Source: Gnetum montanum (lineage: Eukaryota; Streptophyta; Gnetopsida; Gnetales; Gnetaceae). Taken from it: DNA of 35,735 nt. Location of the stretch: contig MNCI01003361.1 of NCBI GenBank assembly GCA_015680685.1, positions 636,260 to 671,994 of the forward strand, read 5' to 3'. The translations under genes were made by a program, and so were the position numbers. Position 1 is the first letter of the stretch. The number at the start of each line of letters is the position of its first letter. The notes beneath the pieces are model-generated. The model had not been told where the DNA came from, made no database searches, and was given only the letters and a program-made list of their open reading frames with translations. Of this stretch, positions 9,784 through 22,609 are shown piece by piece.

Positions 9784-12500
9784 TTCTTGTTAAGATCTTA
9801 CAAGAGAGGTACTTATGTTGGTGGATTGATGGCTACCTCCCTATGGTTTAGGGTCATGGATAATGGAGCTCCTACATGATCTCATGCTATCGTAACAATT
9901 ACATAAAGAATTATGTGGGTTTGATTTCTTGTGAATGCATTGCATATGTGCATAGGTAGCTAGGACAATAGCTTTTATGCTTCCTTCATTTACAAATGAA
10001 AGATTTAAGGGTAGGTCTTAAGTTGCAAAAAATCTATTTGTATCTTATAATTAAATCATCTCATTACATAGGCTTGTTTGTCTACATGGCTTATTGCTTA
10101 TTTGAAATTGGTCTTATGTGATTCATGGAGTGGCTTTTTAGAAATTCTAGATTTAGATGATAATATGTGATGCATGCTAACCTTCTTGATAAAGAGCTGA
10201 TCACTTAAGCCATTACAAGATCACAATTCTTTTCACCTTCAAAGTAAAATTACACAAAGAACTTAAGAATACAAAAAGAAGAAAAAAAAATCATCATTTA
10301 TTTTTATTAACGAAAATATGAAGTAAGACAATAAAGATGAATAAAGCTCTCTCATAGTCCCAAGGACTTGGAGACACACATAAAATCTAAACTTCCACAC
10401 ACATACTCTCTCTCTCATAATAACTTACAACCCAAGTCATTTATGACTTATGGAAACTCACAATGAGATTCTCTCACAATGAAAGCACACTTATATATAT
10501 GGGCTATAAAACCTTGTGATTTTACTACCTCATCTTAGTGAGGCTTGTTTTATAATGAATATTCTAGATTTATTGTATACTATGAATGCTTATGCTTTAG
10601 AGTAGTTTATTGATAATTGTTAGTATTATATTTATGATATTTATGTACTTTGAGTCTTATGCACTAACCTGGTTAAATAAGATGGTAGGTATTGTGGATG
10701 TTAACAACAACATGGGACTATGTTGAAGAGTATAAGTATGTATTATGTAATGATTTTCTTTGACCTTAGTAATTCTTGGTTAAATATGATATGATATTAT
10801 GCATTGTTTTTGTTTAATTGTTGGTTTAGCCTTAATATCATGGTTAAGATATGTTTAATGGATTTGTGAGTACTTTATATTTCATGGCTATTTTTCATTT
10901 CTTACCTGTTAGTTAATTATGGAATAGTAGATGTTTTGTTATGTATGGTATGTAAGTTGGATGTTTTATATTTGTTAGTAGTTTTTATTATATGGTTAGA
11001 GTGTGCTTTGTGCTTATTAGTTAGTCAAGTTCTCAATTAGATGATTTATATTTTATGTTTTATGATTAGCCATTATTATGTTATGTTATTAATTAGGAAT
11101 GACATTTTGATTAGATGTTTTAAGGTATAGAATAGTTTAATTACCTTCCTATATTTTAGTTGCTTTGGATAGTAGTTAATATTATTATTTATTATATGCA
11201 CAATACTTTTTGATATGCCTTTGTTAGTTTCATATATTTTTATGATGTGTTAGTCATACTATTAATTTTAGTTAGTAGTTACGTGGATAATTAGCATTAT
11301 CATATTTTATTAATATTATTTAGTTAGTAAGTTTTTGTGTTATGTTGGTTTTATGTTAGATTATTTAGTAGGTTAGAAATTAGTAATTCATATTATTTAG
11401 TTAGTTAGTTGGCCTTTATATTTTCTTTTCTTGGGTTTGTAAATTAGGAGGTTTTGAGTTTTCTTGCCTAAGTTCAGTGAACCTAGAAACCTTGCTTCCT
11501 ATCTTTCCAACTTTTTCCTTCTTACCTTAGTGTGTTTTTAGGGAAAAGTTATATATGGAGTCACCAAGCCTCTATTATTAGTTTTAAGCGAAGAACTTGG
11601 TTATGGATATGTTAGACATCCTACTTGAGGTTATTCATGTTGTGGGTGTGAAAGCTATATGAATGTTGCTATTTGTTCAACTATGTAGTAGAGCTTATGC
11701 TATATGTATGTGTCTCCTTGGATTTCATTCAGTTATAGTGCAATAAAGCCTTCTTTAGTTTTTTGTAGTGTTTAACTAGGTTGGATTCTTTGACCTTTTT
11801 AAGATTAGGTTTTGTTTGGACTGTTGGATGCATTGAGTTTGATTTTCATTCTCTATGGAGTTTAGTATTTTTGCATGTGATCATAGTTTTCTATTCATTT
11901 TGTTGTGTGAGTTAATGCTTTAATTAAAAATTGTTGCAAAATTGTTTGACTTAATCAATGTTAATTACTAGATTACAATTGTATTTATTTATAATATTTT
12001 AATGAAATAACATTTTTAGATTTGATAAGATTTAAGAATTAATTTAATACAATGCTTAATTAGTTGTTATTTTAGCTGTATTATCTTTTATGCATATTTG
12101 TGGGTTTTTATTATTATTCTTAGACTTTGGATTGATTTATTATTTTTTCTCAAATTTGATATTTCTATTGATGCACATTCATTGTAATTATATATGCTAG
12201 TTTCATTATTCTAGTAATTTATTATTCATTTTCTTTGTGTATAAATATAATTAAATTTTCTATTGAGGATTAGTTTATATTGTCATTTCTTATAGATTAG
12301 TTGGTTATTGGTTTTGGATCAGCCTTTATGTAGATGTTATAGGTAGTATAATTTTTTTCATGCTACAATAGATGTTTTTATTTATCATGTTTCTTATTCT
12401 ATTTTTGATTTCTTGGATCATAAATTTTCCAGTCATCAATTTGGTTGGGCATATATTTTCATTACATCCTAGTCAAGTTAATAAACTAGTGAAAGACTCC
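9784..12500. other. AT-rich non-coding DNA with simple repeats
   Basis: No protein or RNA gene was recognised. The stretch has an A-rich run near 10277-10291, a short CT microsatellite near 10406-10417, and long TTAG/TTAT-rich segments from about 10900 to 12450 in which 'ttagttagt' words recur. Around 10480-10510 there is a TATA-like 'gggctataaaacc'. This could be the remains of very old LTR elements, but no termini or primer site can be shown. Confidence 0.45.
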
Positions 12501-13546
12501 AAGATCCTTGGTGACTAGAAATTTCTAGGCATTTGCATGTGTTAAGAATTTTGTCATGAGCCTTAACATGCTTTGCGATCCCTTCTTACTATAGGTCACA
12601 ACATTCATAGTGACTTAGAATGGTAAGTTGTAATGAATATAGTGAGTTGAAAGCATAGGTCTTGAGGAGTGCTTAGGTTAGGGAAAAGGTAGACACAACC
12701 TTTAGGTGACATTTAGGATTGATGACATCATGGTCTCATTATTGAAAATGCTAGAAGTTTGATTCTAGGTTTCATTGTCTTCCATTTCTACATGTTTGAT
12801 GGCCTTTAAGGTAATGGAATATTGGAATAATTTTTTTTCCTTATGATCATAATGATTATGCTTCTTCCTATGTTAGATGTATTGTATGGTGTTGGTAATA
12901 TGATGTTCTTCTATAGTTGAATTGGAATCTTAGTTAATTCTATAGCCTTGATTATGAGTTTATGTCACTTCAAGGGTGAAAGATTGACATAAAACCATTA
13001 TCTATTCTTGCTGTAGTCCTTCACAAGTTGGATTAACCTTATGTTTTTAATGGTAAGGCTTAATATTTTAGTTATCATTTCAATTTCAATGATGTATTGG
13101 TTATGTTCATTACCAATAGAAGATGATTTTTATATTTTGATTATTAAATAGATATTTTGGCTATAGTATCTCGTTGGATTTTGTATAGCTTATTCTTGCA
13201 ATTTTCTAAGACTCATTGGTTTCGTAGGGTGTAGTTGTGGATTGTGCTTTTGTCAGGTTGATGCAATAACTATTCTATTAACTTAGTAGTTGATGCAACC
13301 AATTAATAGTGGTTTGTGAGGTACACATCAACTTGCAGTGTTTGCCATATTTGGACATTATAACTTGTCTTGCTAGCCCTAGTGAATGTCACAGCTTATG
13401 TTGTAAGTCATAAAATCTATAGTAACTGGTAGTTCAAGTTACAACATTCATCGCAAGTTGAGGTGCTATTCAAAATAAACGTATAGGTTGTGAAAAAAGT
13501 GGCAATGCATTCTTGATAGATCTAGATGTGAGTAACATCTTGGTAA
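12501..13546 (+). repeat. Possible 5' LTR or leader upstream of a tRNA-iMet primer site
   Basis: The only firm clue is the primer-site-like sequence at 13547, which would place an LTR just upstream. Within the stretch, related phrases recur in both orientations, such as 'cacaacattcat' near 12600 and 'tacaacattcatcgcaagtt' near 13440. No TG...CA termini or second LTR copy was found, so the limits given are arbitrary. Confidence 0.3.
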
Positions 13547-13557
13547 TGGTATCAGAG
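13547..13557 (+). promoter_or_regulatory. Primer binding site, tRNA-iMet type
   Basis: TGGTATCAGAG is the exact core of the primer site complementary to the 3' end of plant initiator tRNA-Met, used by many Ty1/copia and some Ty3/gypsy elements. An 11-base match can occur by chance, but the setting (AT-rich, between repeats) makes a relic LTR element plausible. Confidence 0.5.
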
Positions 13558-14426
13558 TTTATAGAATGGTGATTTGTTATTTTAGGCTAGTAAAGTTAGG
13601 GTTTGAAGGACATATGCATTAGTTGGGATAGGTTCATCTTTCCATGGTTTGAATTCATATGTATCATTAGAATAAGTTCTTTCCTACCACCACTAGGTTT
13701 AATTAAAATAAGTATGATGAAACTTTTATTGTATAATTTCCTCGGTGTGAATGTTATGCTTTACTTTTAAGTTTTGATTGGATACTTTGAGGATGTTTTT
13801 AATGATTGTTGTTGTAGGAGCTAGTACCAAGTTTATGTGACTAGTTGGTGATGTACATTTTAGAGAGGGATCGACCAACCTCCATTGTGGATACATCAGT
13901 GAGGCTCTTGCTATAGTTCCCATTCGATATGAGAGAGTGTGTATTCAAACTCTTTGTTTTCCATGTACCTCTCAAATGTTAGAGGGATGTTCAACACCTC
14001 TAGCACCCATAATGATTTGGGTAGTTAGTTGGAGTGCCACCACTAGCTAAATGAGATAAATAATAAATTCATAAACATGGTAATACTTGATTCATGAATT
14101 TGAGATTACATTACAAACCTCATCACAATGTACACTAAGTGTAGTGCATGCTAGCCTTCCTTAATTGTGCAATTTATGCTTAGTTAGTGATGGTAAAGAG
14201 GAATCTTATTTATCCTTTCTACTTTATGCATGTTGGAGGTTTTATGATGTGATACCAATAATGCATGTCCATGATAAGAATATCATATTATATGTTGGTT
14301 ATTATATAATGTAATTCTTATTATGCATGTTGATTGTTTATGATATGGTATGTAGGGTATTATATGCTAATATTCTTATAGGTTGAATTGCCCTTGCCTA
14401 TGCCTTCATCGATGGTTCTTATTCTT
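13558..14426. other. Sequence downstream of the iMet primer site, no gene recognised
   Basis: No gag motif can be read. Short open frames at 13726-13923 (minus strand) have no clear family. C-type LTR insertion ends this stretch at 14426. The five bases before the LTR are TTCTT; the matching copy at the element's far end was not found. Confidence 0.4.
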
Positions 14427-15276
14427 TGATGAATTGTATTTTGCATAGGCCCTAATATCGGATCCCTGATATTAGAGCACAAGTGGTGATATTGGATACC
14501 TAATATCATGGGGTCTATTTTGCCTATAAAAATGCATGCACCTACTATGTATTGGACATATTTTGGTCATTTTTATAGGTAGACTCTTGTGGTTTTATTT
14601 TGTATTCTTAGAGAATAGTCAGTGAGTGCCTATAGTATGGATCTAAGTCAGTTGTACAACATCTTATTCGAGTGGCAATGTACCTAGATGCACTCTATGA
14701 ATGGCAATAAGATTGAGATTGATTCTTATTCATTGTAACACTTTAACTTAGATTATTACTTTTAATGTAATTTATATTCCATGTACTTAGTTAATATTTA
14801 CATTTCCATGCATGTTAATGAATTGGTAGAATGAGTGCAACTAGTTTTGAATGTAAAAACATATTCACTTGGTAATCCCAGTAGCGCTATTACTTCGTTC
14901 GCCTAGTAGCATAGTGCTTGGTAATTCTAGTAATGGATACATGGGTTTATGATGTGTATGGCAAGCTGGGAATAGACACTCTTTGCCTATACGCTAGTTT
15001 AGAATTTATTTTTTGTTAATTAGATTAAATAATTAATTTCTCTATTATCATTAGGAGTAGCATAAGGCCAAAACAACATCAACAATCATATGCCTTACTT
15101 TGGACTAAATCATACGTGAAAAAGCTACCACTAGTCTGAGTGGAAAGACAACGAACTGCAATCAAGGCATACCGATCTAGATGCCACAACTAGTCCCATC
15201 CATGAAATTCAACCAAATCATGCATGAATACTTGTGATTCGTATGGTTGGACATAGGGGGTACCTATCACTCATTA
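14427..15276 (+). repeat. LTR copy C, 5' LTR of the outer plus-strand element
   Basis: It starts TGATGAA (14427) and ends CTCATTA (15276), the family termini with one transition each. TATAAAAA is at 14525-14532. Two dyad modules lie before it at 14454-14473 and 14487-14507. The family block 'atggttggacataggggg' lies near the end. A tRNA-Asp primer site follows after one base, and gag begins about 125 bases later, so this is a genuine 5' LTR. Confidence 0.88.
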
Positions 15277-15277
15277 T

Positions 15278-15294
15278 TGGTGTCATTGCTTGGA
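15278..15294 (+). promoter_or_regulatory. Primer binding site for tRNA-Asp (decayed)
   Basis: TGGTGTCATTGCTTGG aligns with TGGCGCCGTTGCCGGGG, the complement of the plant tRNA-Asp 3' end. Most differences are C-to-T or G-to-A. The same site is found at the two other 5' LTRs (26554-26570 and 32285-32301), which confirms the assignment. tRNA-Asp priming is typical of Athila/Calypso-type Ty3/gypsy elements. Confidence 0.8.
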
Positions 15295-15401
15295 ATGATG
15301 CTAGTTATCTAGATTTGTTATATCATACATGATTGCTATCAAATTTTTAATGATTTATATTTTAGAAAATATTAATATTTTAAGTCACACACGTTAAAGC
15401 C

Positions 15402-18062
15402 ATGTCTTCTTCACATAGGACCAAGAATGCATCATATGATAAAAACACTCATAGGACAAGTGATAGGTTCTATACTGAGGAGCATTTGAATGAATAACCT
15501 CAAGTAGGGGTTTCATATGCTTTTTTCAACCCATACTACATACAAGGACTACATTCAACTGATATAGATAATCCTAGAGGAGATGGAGAAAGTCCCAGAA
15601 CAAGGAGGGCCTCAAAGCCTAGGACCTTTTGTAAACCTAGAAAAGATAGATCAAGGACCATGGGGGATGATATAGGAGACATGGAGATTTTCCCAGTTCC
15701 TCATCTTCCTCTTCCTCTTCCATGTCTAGTTTTGACAAAGATGAATGTAGGTATAGAGATAGAGCTCCACTATGGGGTCAAGATAAAGATAGAAATCAAA
15801 TGCAAAGGAAAAATAAAAGACATTAAAATGAGCATAGACAAGATCATCACCATCAGATGAATAGAAATATAGATTATCACCATGATGTGTCTGATACTAG
15901 AGGCATGACACAGATTAGGGAGGTAGTTCAAATATCCCAAAGGCATAAAAGGAACATTTGCATCAAATAGCTTGATATGGAAAACATTCCTAAATTTATG
16001 GGAGACTATAATTTTGATCCACAACATCATTTACAAGCCTTCCATGATGTTGCACCTTGCAAAACATTAAACGTAAGTGGAAAAGCTTAATATCTTTTCG
16101 AGGATGCTAATAGATGAAGTTGAAAGTTAGTATAGATCATTAGAACCTAATTCCATTCACCGATCGTCCACAATGCTAGCACTCTTTAATGAAAAATACC
16201 AAACCTATGCGAGAGTGTCTAACTTGAGAAAACAAATCTAAGGATGGAAGTAAGAAAATAATGAACCCTTGGATGTGGCCTTGGATAAATACTATTTGCT
16301 ACTACATAGATGGCTAGGCCATGATTTCTCTTAAAAAGAGAACCATTTTCACAACATAGATGGGCTCTGTAATGAAACAAGGGAAACCCTTGGGATCTAT
16401 GCCCAAGGTCGATTATCTAAACTGAAAGTCCATTAGATACAAAAGCTAATCAATCGAGTGGCAAAAGAAGAAGGAGAGCTACATAAATGAGTGAATGTAG
16501 AGGAATATAACTAGGATCCAACTCTTCAAAAGAAAAGGATCCATATGTATGATGAAGAAAAAAAGGTAGCTCTTGATGAGATGATTTTACAACAATCCCT
16601 ACTAATAAAAAAGTCTATCAAAGAGCTTGAAGCAAGGCTAGATATGATGTGGGAATTTATGAATGACAAATTTACAACTTACATAAAAACCATCAAGGAG
16701 ATGATAACACAAAAAGAATCAAGTGAACAAAATAAGAACAAGAAAAATAACCAAGAAACATCTAGGAACACTTATCAGCAAAAAGGAAAAATGGTTGTAG
16801 AAGAAGAGGCCATAGACTCAACCACAAAAAGAGGATGATGGATGTGACATCGCTCTATATGATCATTAAAAGGACTATTGCCCAGTCATGTTACATCTAC
16901 ATGAGTATTGGGATTTTGATTTGAACCCTAAGTTTGTACAAAAGAAAATACCTATGTAATTATCTTTTTCACAAGATAATTATAGAAAGTCCTACAACCA
17001 ACCATACTATCCTAATGGGACTTCTTATCAACCTCAAAACTGCTATCAACCATAGTGAAAAAACCCATAGTCATGGGAAAGGCCATCATCAAACTAGCAC
17101 TACCCTACTGCTAGCCAAATCTGTATAGATATTAGGTTCAACAACTTGTTTCCTTGATTGGTTCTACTTCCTCCACCTCAAATCACTACTATCACTCTCC
17201 CAACTATCATCAACCTGCAACATCTTCTGAAGGATCACCACCTCATGCCTCTCATCCTCTATCATATCCTCAATATTCTCATACTTTCATCCATCTTATG
17301 TTATCACCAACACCACAAGAAGGTTTGGCACCAAAACATCAATGAAAGAATGCCACTTGTGCTATGAGCATACATGAAAATTAGAATGCTAGTAGATCTT
17401 AACCACAACCTTGGAAACGTCCTATCTTTACAGTAGTTTCCTCACACAAGCACAAAATTCGTGGACCTACTGGCATATCAAAACCAACACAAGGCCAATC
17501 TAGTGCAACATTCTTGCTCTCTAAAACAATGTCTCCTGATCATACAAAAAAGCCAACAACCATCACCACTCCAACAAAAGACATAAAAGATAAACCTTTC
17601 ATTGTGTAGAGACAGAAAAATCCATACATCACTATGAGTAAAGGGTGTAATTATGGACTAGAAATTAAAAATATTTACACAACCCATAATAAAGCTAAGG
17701 AATAAGTGTGTGAGCAAAAACAAGTGTACACAGTAGCCACTAAACTAGAAGACACCCAATGGCTTGAAAATGAGAATATACAACTATTTCAAAGATGCAT
17801 GAAAGCAACTGATCCACTTATTAGTTCTAGACTTAAGAAAATAAACCAAACAGAAGACTTAGACATAGATATCTTACACTCTGATTATACACTAAAAGAG
17901 GATGTTAAATACAAAGGCCTTGGAATTAAAATAGAAAATCAAGAAGAAGAAGCAAACACATATGGATCTTCTAAAATAGAAGTGCCTTCAAGTCCAATTG
18001 AAGATACATCTCTAAATGATCCAAACGAGGCTATCACCAATGTTGGATGTGCTACCACATGA
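15402..18062 (+). pseudogene. gag: Athila-like gag of the outer element, with an extra acidic C-terminal segment
   Basis: This gag would form the retrotransposon particle and bind its RNA. ATG at 15402 opens a frame (MSSSHRTKNASYD...) that can be followed, with stops, to 18062. The core capsid region at about 15960-16450 matches the other two copies, although their reading is clearer. A coiled, lysine-rich stretch lies at 16545-16838. Next is a Cys/His segment (DGCDIALYDH near 16840 and YCPVMLHLHEYWDF near 16876). After that comes a Tyr/Pro/Gln/Ser-rich tail (SNHYYHSPNYHQPATSS near 17180). The last 119 codons (17706-18062) are open and acidic. About 340 bases around 17825-18165 are absent from the two sister copies. 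Confidence 0.8.
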
Positions 18063-18432
18063 TTAATTAAATTAGTAACAATGATAGATGGGAAAATGGT
18101 GGTGTATAACTAGGGCATTGTGTGATCCATCTCTTAAATATGTGGCCATAAGATTAGTTGTGGGGAAGATGCTCCATCTTGATTCTAGAACTAATAAGTG
18201 CTTTTCACTATTTTGTTTTACAATTCATTATCATCTTCCTATTTCTTTAATATTTTTTTGATTCTTAATATGTTTTTCATTTCTTAATATTTTTCTTTTT
18301 TCTTTATAATTTTCTATTTTTTTCAGTCATTTTCTTTATGTTGTATGAATGTATTTTATGTTTTTGTTAATAATATTACCAAGTCATGATGCAGAAGTCA
18401 ATGCTATGTGTTGGGTTTTTGTGTTATGCTAT
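18063..18432 (+). other. Post-gag non-coding tract of the outer element
   Basis: A pyrimidine- and T-rich stretch (18190-18360) follows gag. It matches the reverse complement of 29460-29650 in the sister copy, down to 'gcagaagtcaatgctatgtg'. Homology stops exactly at 18432, where the inner element is inserted, and resumes at 27413. Confidence 0.75.
18428..18432. repeat. Target-site duplication GCTAT (left) of the inner element
   Basis: GCTAT directly precedes TGATGAG of LTR D. The right-hand copy is ACTAT at 27408-27412. The uninterrupted sister copy reads tatGCTATTAAGATG (reverse complement near 29440), so the empty site is known. Confidence 0.85.
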
Positions 18433-19339
18433 TGATGAGTGGTGAGGTACCCCTATGCTCAACCATTCAAATCACAAGAATTCACACATGATTCAATCAA
18501 ATTCTATGCATAGGACTAGTTGTGGCATCTAGATCATTATGCTTTGATTGTAGTTCACTATCTTCCCACTTGGACTAGTGGTAGCTCTATCATGTATGGT
18601 TTAGTCCAAGTGAGGTGTATGATGTTTTCTAATTCTATGCTACTCTTGGTGATGAAAAGAGGTAAATTAATTAAACTAATGAATAATGGAAAACAAGATC
18701 TAAACTAGCCTATGACAATGGTTATCCACACTTAATCATTTGTACACGCCTTGGACTTCATGAAGCTACTTCTGGGATTGCCAAGTGTATGTCACTAGTT
18801 GTGCCAAATAATATACCTCTGGATTACCAAGTATTTACACTTAAACACTCAAGATTAAGGCGTATGAATTTTTCTTAATAACATGAACAGTAAATAGCAA
18901 TAAATGGAAATCTTTAACTGAAGAAAAGAATAAATAATTAACAATAAAAAGTAATCTATGTGAATGTTGAAATGATGGGAGTAATCTTGATCTTTATTTC
19001 CAGTCATGTAACATGTCTAAGTATGTCACACTCGAACAAAGGTGTCATACAATTACCAACATCACATTGTGGCTATGCATTGGGAATAATAGAATTTAAA
19101 GAAAAGAAACTGAAAACTAACCTAAAAAATTGACTATTAAGTACTTACTATTACCCCATCTAAGCACCCCCAGCACCATATTTATAAGTGAGGTTCAGAT
19201 GAGGCAACATTGGGCATGAAACGTTGCTTATTGGCTCTAACATCAAGTACATGACATTGGGGCTTTGTTGTCTCGTATGTGACATTAGGACCTTACAATG
19301 GTGTCTCTTCATACCCCATGATTGAATGAAAACTCATCC
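18433..19339 (-). repeat. LTR copy D, 3' LTR of the inner element
   Basis: The plus-strand limits are TGATGAG at 18433 and CTCATCC at 19339 (last base mutated). The TATA box on the minus strand is at 19186-19179. Upstream in sense are three dyad modules, at about 19204-19226, 19239-19258 and 19267-19287, one more than LTR E has. D also keeps a ~27-base segment near its outer end (cataccccatgattgaatg) that E lacks. Confidence 0.88.
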
Positions 19340-19530
19340 TCGAGTTAAACAAAATGAGGAACAAGTCCTTTATAAAATATTGATAGGTATGGGATTATTA
19401 ACTGGCTTAAGAATGAATAAGACTTTTGCATGCCATAGTGGTGTAGTACAAAAATGGAACACATTATTACAAAACAAAACAAAAAGAAGATTAGGAAGCT
19501 CATGTAGTGTCTAGAGGTGGTGGTTCTTCC
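19340..19530 (-). other. 3' non-coding tract of the inner element
   Basis: It lies between the second ORF and the 3' LTR. It shares 'tataaaatattgataggtatggg' with the tract upstream of LTR B (reverse complement). No purine run is seen next to the LTR edge, so the plus-strand priming site is unclear or decayed. Confidence 0.55.
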
Positions 19531-22120
19531 ATCGGCTACTTCCCTTTGTCTCTAGGCCATTGAAACTTGTATCGATTAAGCAATGCCTACAACTTTTCTT
19601 CCTCTATCCTTAGGTTGTGCACCATCCAGGCTACTGTGCTGATGTCTGCTGGTGTTGGTACATCCCAAGGACATGTTAATTGCAGAAACATTTGATTTAC
19701 TTTTACGTACCATGCTGCAAACTACTGTTGTTCTTCCTCGAAATCCCTAGCTTCATCTTTAAGCTCATGATAATCCATCAATTTGTGAGCCAGGTTCAAG
19801 GCTACATCTTTCTATCCTTGATAACTAGTTTTGACCACTTACAACTCTGAGTTTGCGACCTTTTACTTTTGCAAACCATCTTTTCGATCTATAAACTATT
19901 TCTCATACAATGCATAGGTGGTTACCACTTGTTTTTCCAACTCACTTTGGGGATGACTTGCTATTAACATGGCAATGTTGGCATATCTAAGGTTAGCCAA
20001 TGTTTAAATCCTCTATCTACAGGTCTCTATTTTTGACTTTCACTTGTTGGACCATGGCATAATTGTCCAAGATGACTTGCCATTCAGAATTCTGTGATGA
20101 CAAGGAGCTAATGTGGGCCTTGGCCATCTTGATTTCCTTATACATGCCAACTTAGTCATGAAAGTGCTCTTTTAATTTTTTATGCTTTTTTACCTCATTC
20201 TGCCATGTGCTAATCTTGATTGTTGACTTTTGGTGAATAACACGTACCTCCTCCATGGAGAGGATTCTATTCTCATGGGCCAATCTATTCATATCTTGGT
20301 TGACCCTCACCAATTGTTCTCGCAACTGGTGGATTCTTTCTTCTAAGATGTTCTTTTTTCTTTCTATAGTTGGCAATTAGAAATTCTCTATAGTGAGTTG
20401 CTTATTTTCTTCTTAGATGGTGGTCAATGGCTTTTTATACGCATGAGATTGCATGTCTGCCATAGAGGCATTCTAAACTCTCATCCCCTTCTCTCGCTCC
20501 ACAATTGCTTTCTCCTTTGCTATCTTGGTGAAATCCTCTATTCTGAATTGCTCTAGTTGGTTTGGTGTAACAAAATAGGCAAGATCAAGTCGTTCAGCCC
20601 ATAGGGTAACCAACTCTTTTTGCAATCTCTAAATCTCAACTTCTGCATGTTTTGCCCTAACCTTTGCCATTACCAACTTTCCTTTGTTGGTGATGAGGTT
20701 CAATTGAGTTGTAGTAACATCACTAAGGATGTCAAACAGAGTGGTCATTACTTGACCCATCTGTAGCAAATGATTAAGCATGTCCTCATTAACCGTAGGA
20801 GTCATTGAGGTCCTAGCCAACATTTTTGCATCTTTAGTTCCTACCAGATTAGTTGAAGGCACAACAGGAACATTAAATGACTCTTTAATATGATCAGTAA
20901 TCACCTTTGCTACACCTACTACATCTCATGTTGTAGCACCATGATTGTGGCACCTTCTCTAGTTTCCAATGTGACTTAAAAGGATGCAACATTTCCAAAG
21001 ATCTAGCATAACCATTGAGATCCCCCTCCTTCAGACTATATTGAGATCTCTCCCCTAGTAGGGTTAACTAATACAGTGGATCATATGACATCGTCCATGA
21101 CTTGAAAGAGATTGGCCTCATCCTTGCTTCCCTAGTTGATAGTTTTAGTAATCCTCTACAGGTGGCCATCGATGGTCTATAATCTTATGGCAGTAGTGGT
21201 GGAGCTGGTGCTTGCGAACATTGCTCAAGATCTTGTTACATTTCTATTTTGGGTTCTGCCTCCTTTTCAACTTCTTGCTCCTCACCAAAATATTTTCTTG
21301 GTGCTACGATTTTTAGGAATTTTGTGAAGGAGGTGTGCTGAGCCTTCCTAGGGATATCATTGGTATATCCCAAGATTCCAGCATGCTTGCATAGTTTTCT
21401 AATTAGATAGGGAAATAGAAGTGTTGGTCTCCTTAATTTTTTTTCTTCAAATCATTGTTGAATTTTTGTGAAGTAATATTGGGGAAGATTGATTGCAAAT
21501 TTTCCCATTAGAATGGCACTTCTCCTAGCCACATAAGTCGACATTCGATTGAGCCCTTTGGTAGAAAATAGGTGGTATATTCCGATCTTAAAGTAGGTTC
21601 TCTCTTCCAAAGTCATTTCATAGTATGACTTGTCCTCTTTACTATATGTCCATCTCAACCATAATTTCTTTATTTCAGGGTTAAGTCTGGTGGACAAGTG
21701 AGCAACCTTGGCCTCTTCATTAGGTAGGTTGAGAGCTACAACAATGTCCTTGACTGAGTAAGAGATAATCATCCCATAGATATTAACAGTGGTGCCCCCA
21801 TCTTTGTTATGCTAGAATTGATTGACTTCACCTAAGTACCATTCACCTCTGTCGGACAAGATAGGCCACAATGGAAATGCTTTGAGTTGCATCCACACTA
21901 CTTCTAGAGTAAACTCCATGAACAAACTAAAGTTCATTTCCACAATGAACAAAGTCAATGTGGATTTCTTCAAGGTGGCAGCAAGGTAGTCAGGGAGCAA
22001 CGTGAGATGTTGTCCTTGTTTGGGGGCTAATACTTCTTCTACCTCTCCTTGGGTCGATTGTCTAGTAGTAAGGGCCTCTTAATGGATACTGAAAGACTAG
22101 GCCTCTTGTTTAGTATGTTT
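19531..22120 (-). pseudogene. Second ORF of the inner element: plant-retrotransposon accessory domain plus coiled coil
   Basis: The function is unknown. The N-terminal part (22080-21452) reads in one frame with two in-frame stops: PDYLAATLKKSTLTLFIVEM, SDRGEWYLGEVNQF, then NIYGMIISYSVKDIVVALNL followed by a segment ending GKFAINLPQYYFTKIQQ. The 'iyg..i.ys..di...l.lp' pattern recalls accessory proteins in Athila- and Ogre-type plant retrotransposons; this is similarity of style, not a database match. After a frameshift (~21300-20905), 20904-20152 has heptad-rich sequence (NILEERIHQLREQLVRVNQD), a probable coiled coil. The start is uncertain: in-frame stops occur just above 22080. It lies on the gag strand, in the place of pol. 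Confidence 0.68.
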
Positions 22121-22609
22121 ATTATCATTAATCAATTTATACCTTACTCATAACCTAGTTCATTGAGCTCATAATGCATATGCTTATAGGGTTAGGAAAA
22201 TTTTCAAGAAAAATCCCCCAAAGGTGTCTATCTCTTCTATGACCCATTGCAACTAGTTCTTTTTTGTTACTTGTGGCTTAAAATAATGGTTATGGCCCAT
22301 GGATTACAAAAATGAGACATCTAGCATTATCATTAGTGATTTTTCATTATAATTCCTAAGGTTTTTTAACATCCCTACCCTTATGATACCTTCTAGGCGA
22401 TAGAAAATTTTAGCAAATCAATGCAAAGTTTGCATGTAAGAACCGCCCACTACTAAGTTGAACACTATAGGTTTAGATAGATTTGAACAACACAAAAATC
22501 GAAGTGTTAAAGAGCTAGTTATCATGAGTGGAAGATGGTGGTGCAAAGCTCTAGTTGCGAGAAAAAAATTTCAACTCCCCTAGTAGCAAATGAGAAAAAT
22601 GAAGTTTTG

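Noticed and set aside
13726-13923. Minus-strand open frame of 65 codons
   Set aside because: No gag or pol motif and no family match that I can defend. It is in the stretch downstream of a possible iMet primer site.
15770-16030. Minus-strand open frame opposite gag
   Set aside because: It is a shadow of the plus-strand gag, whose frame continues on both sides and matches the sister copies.
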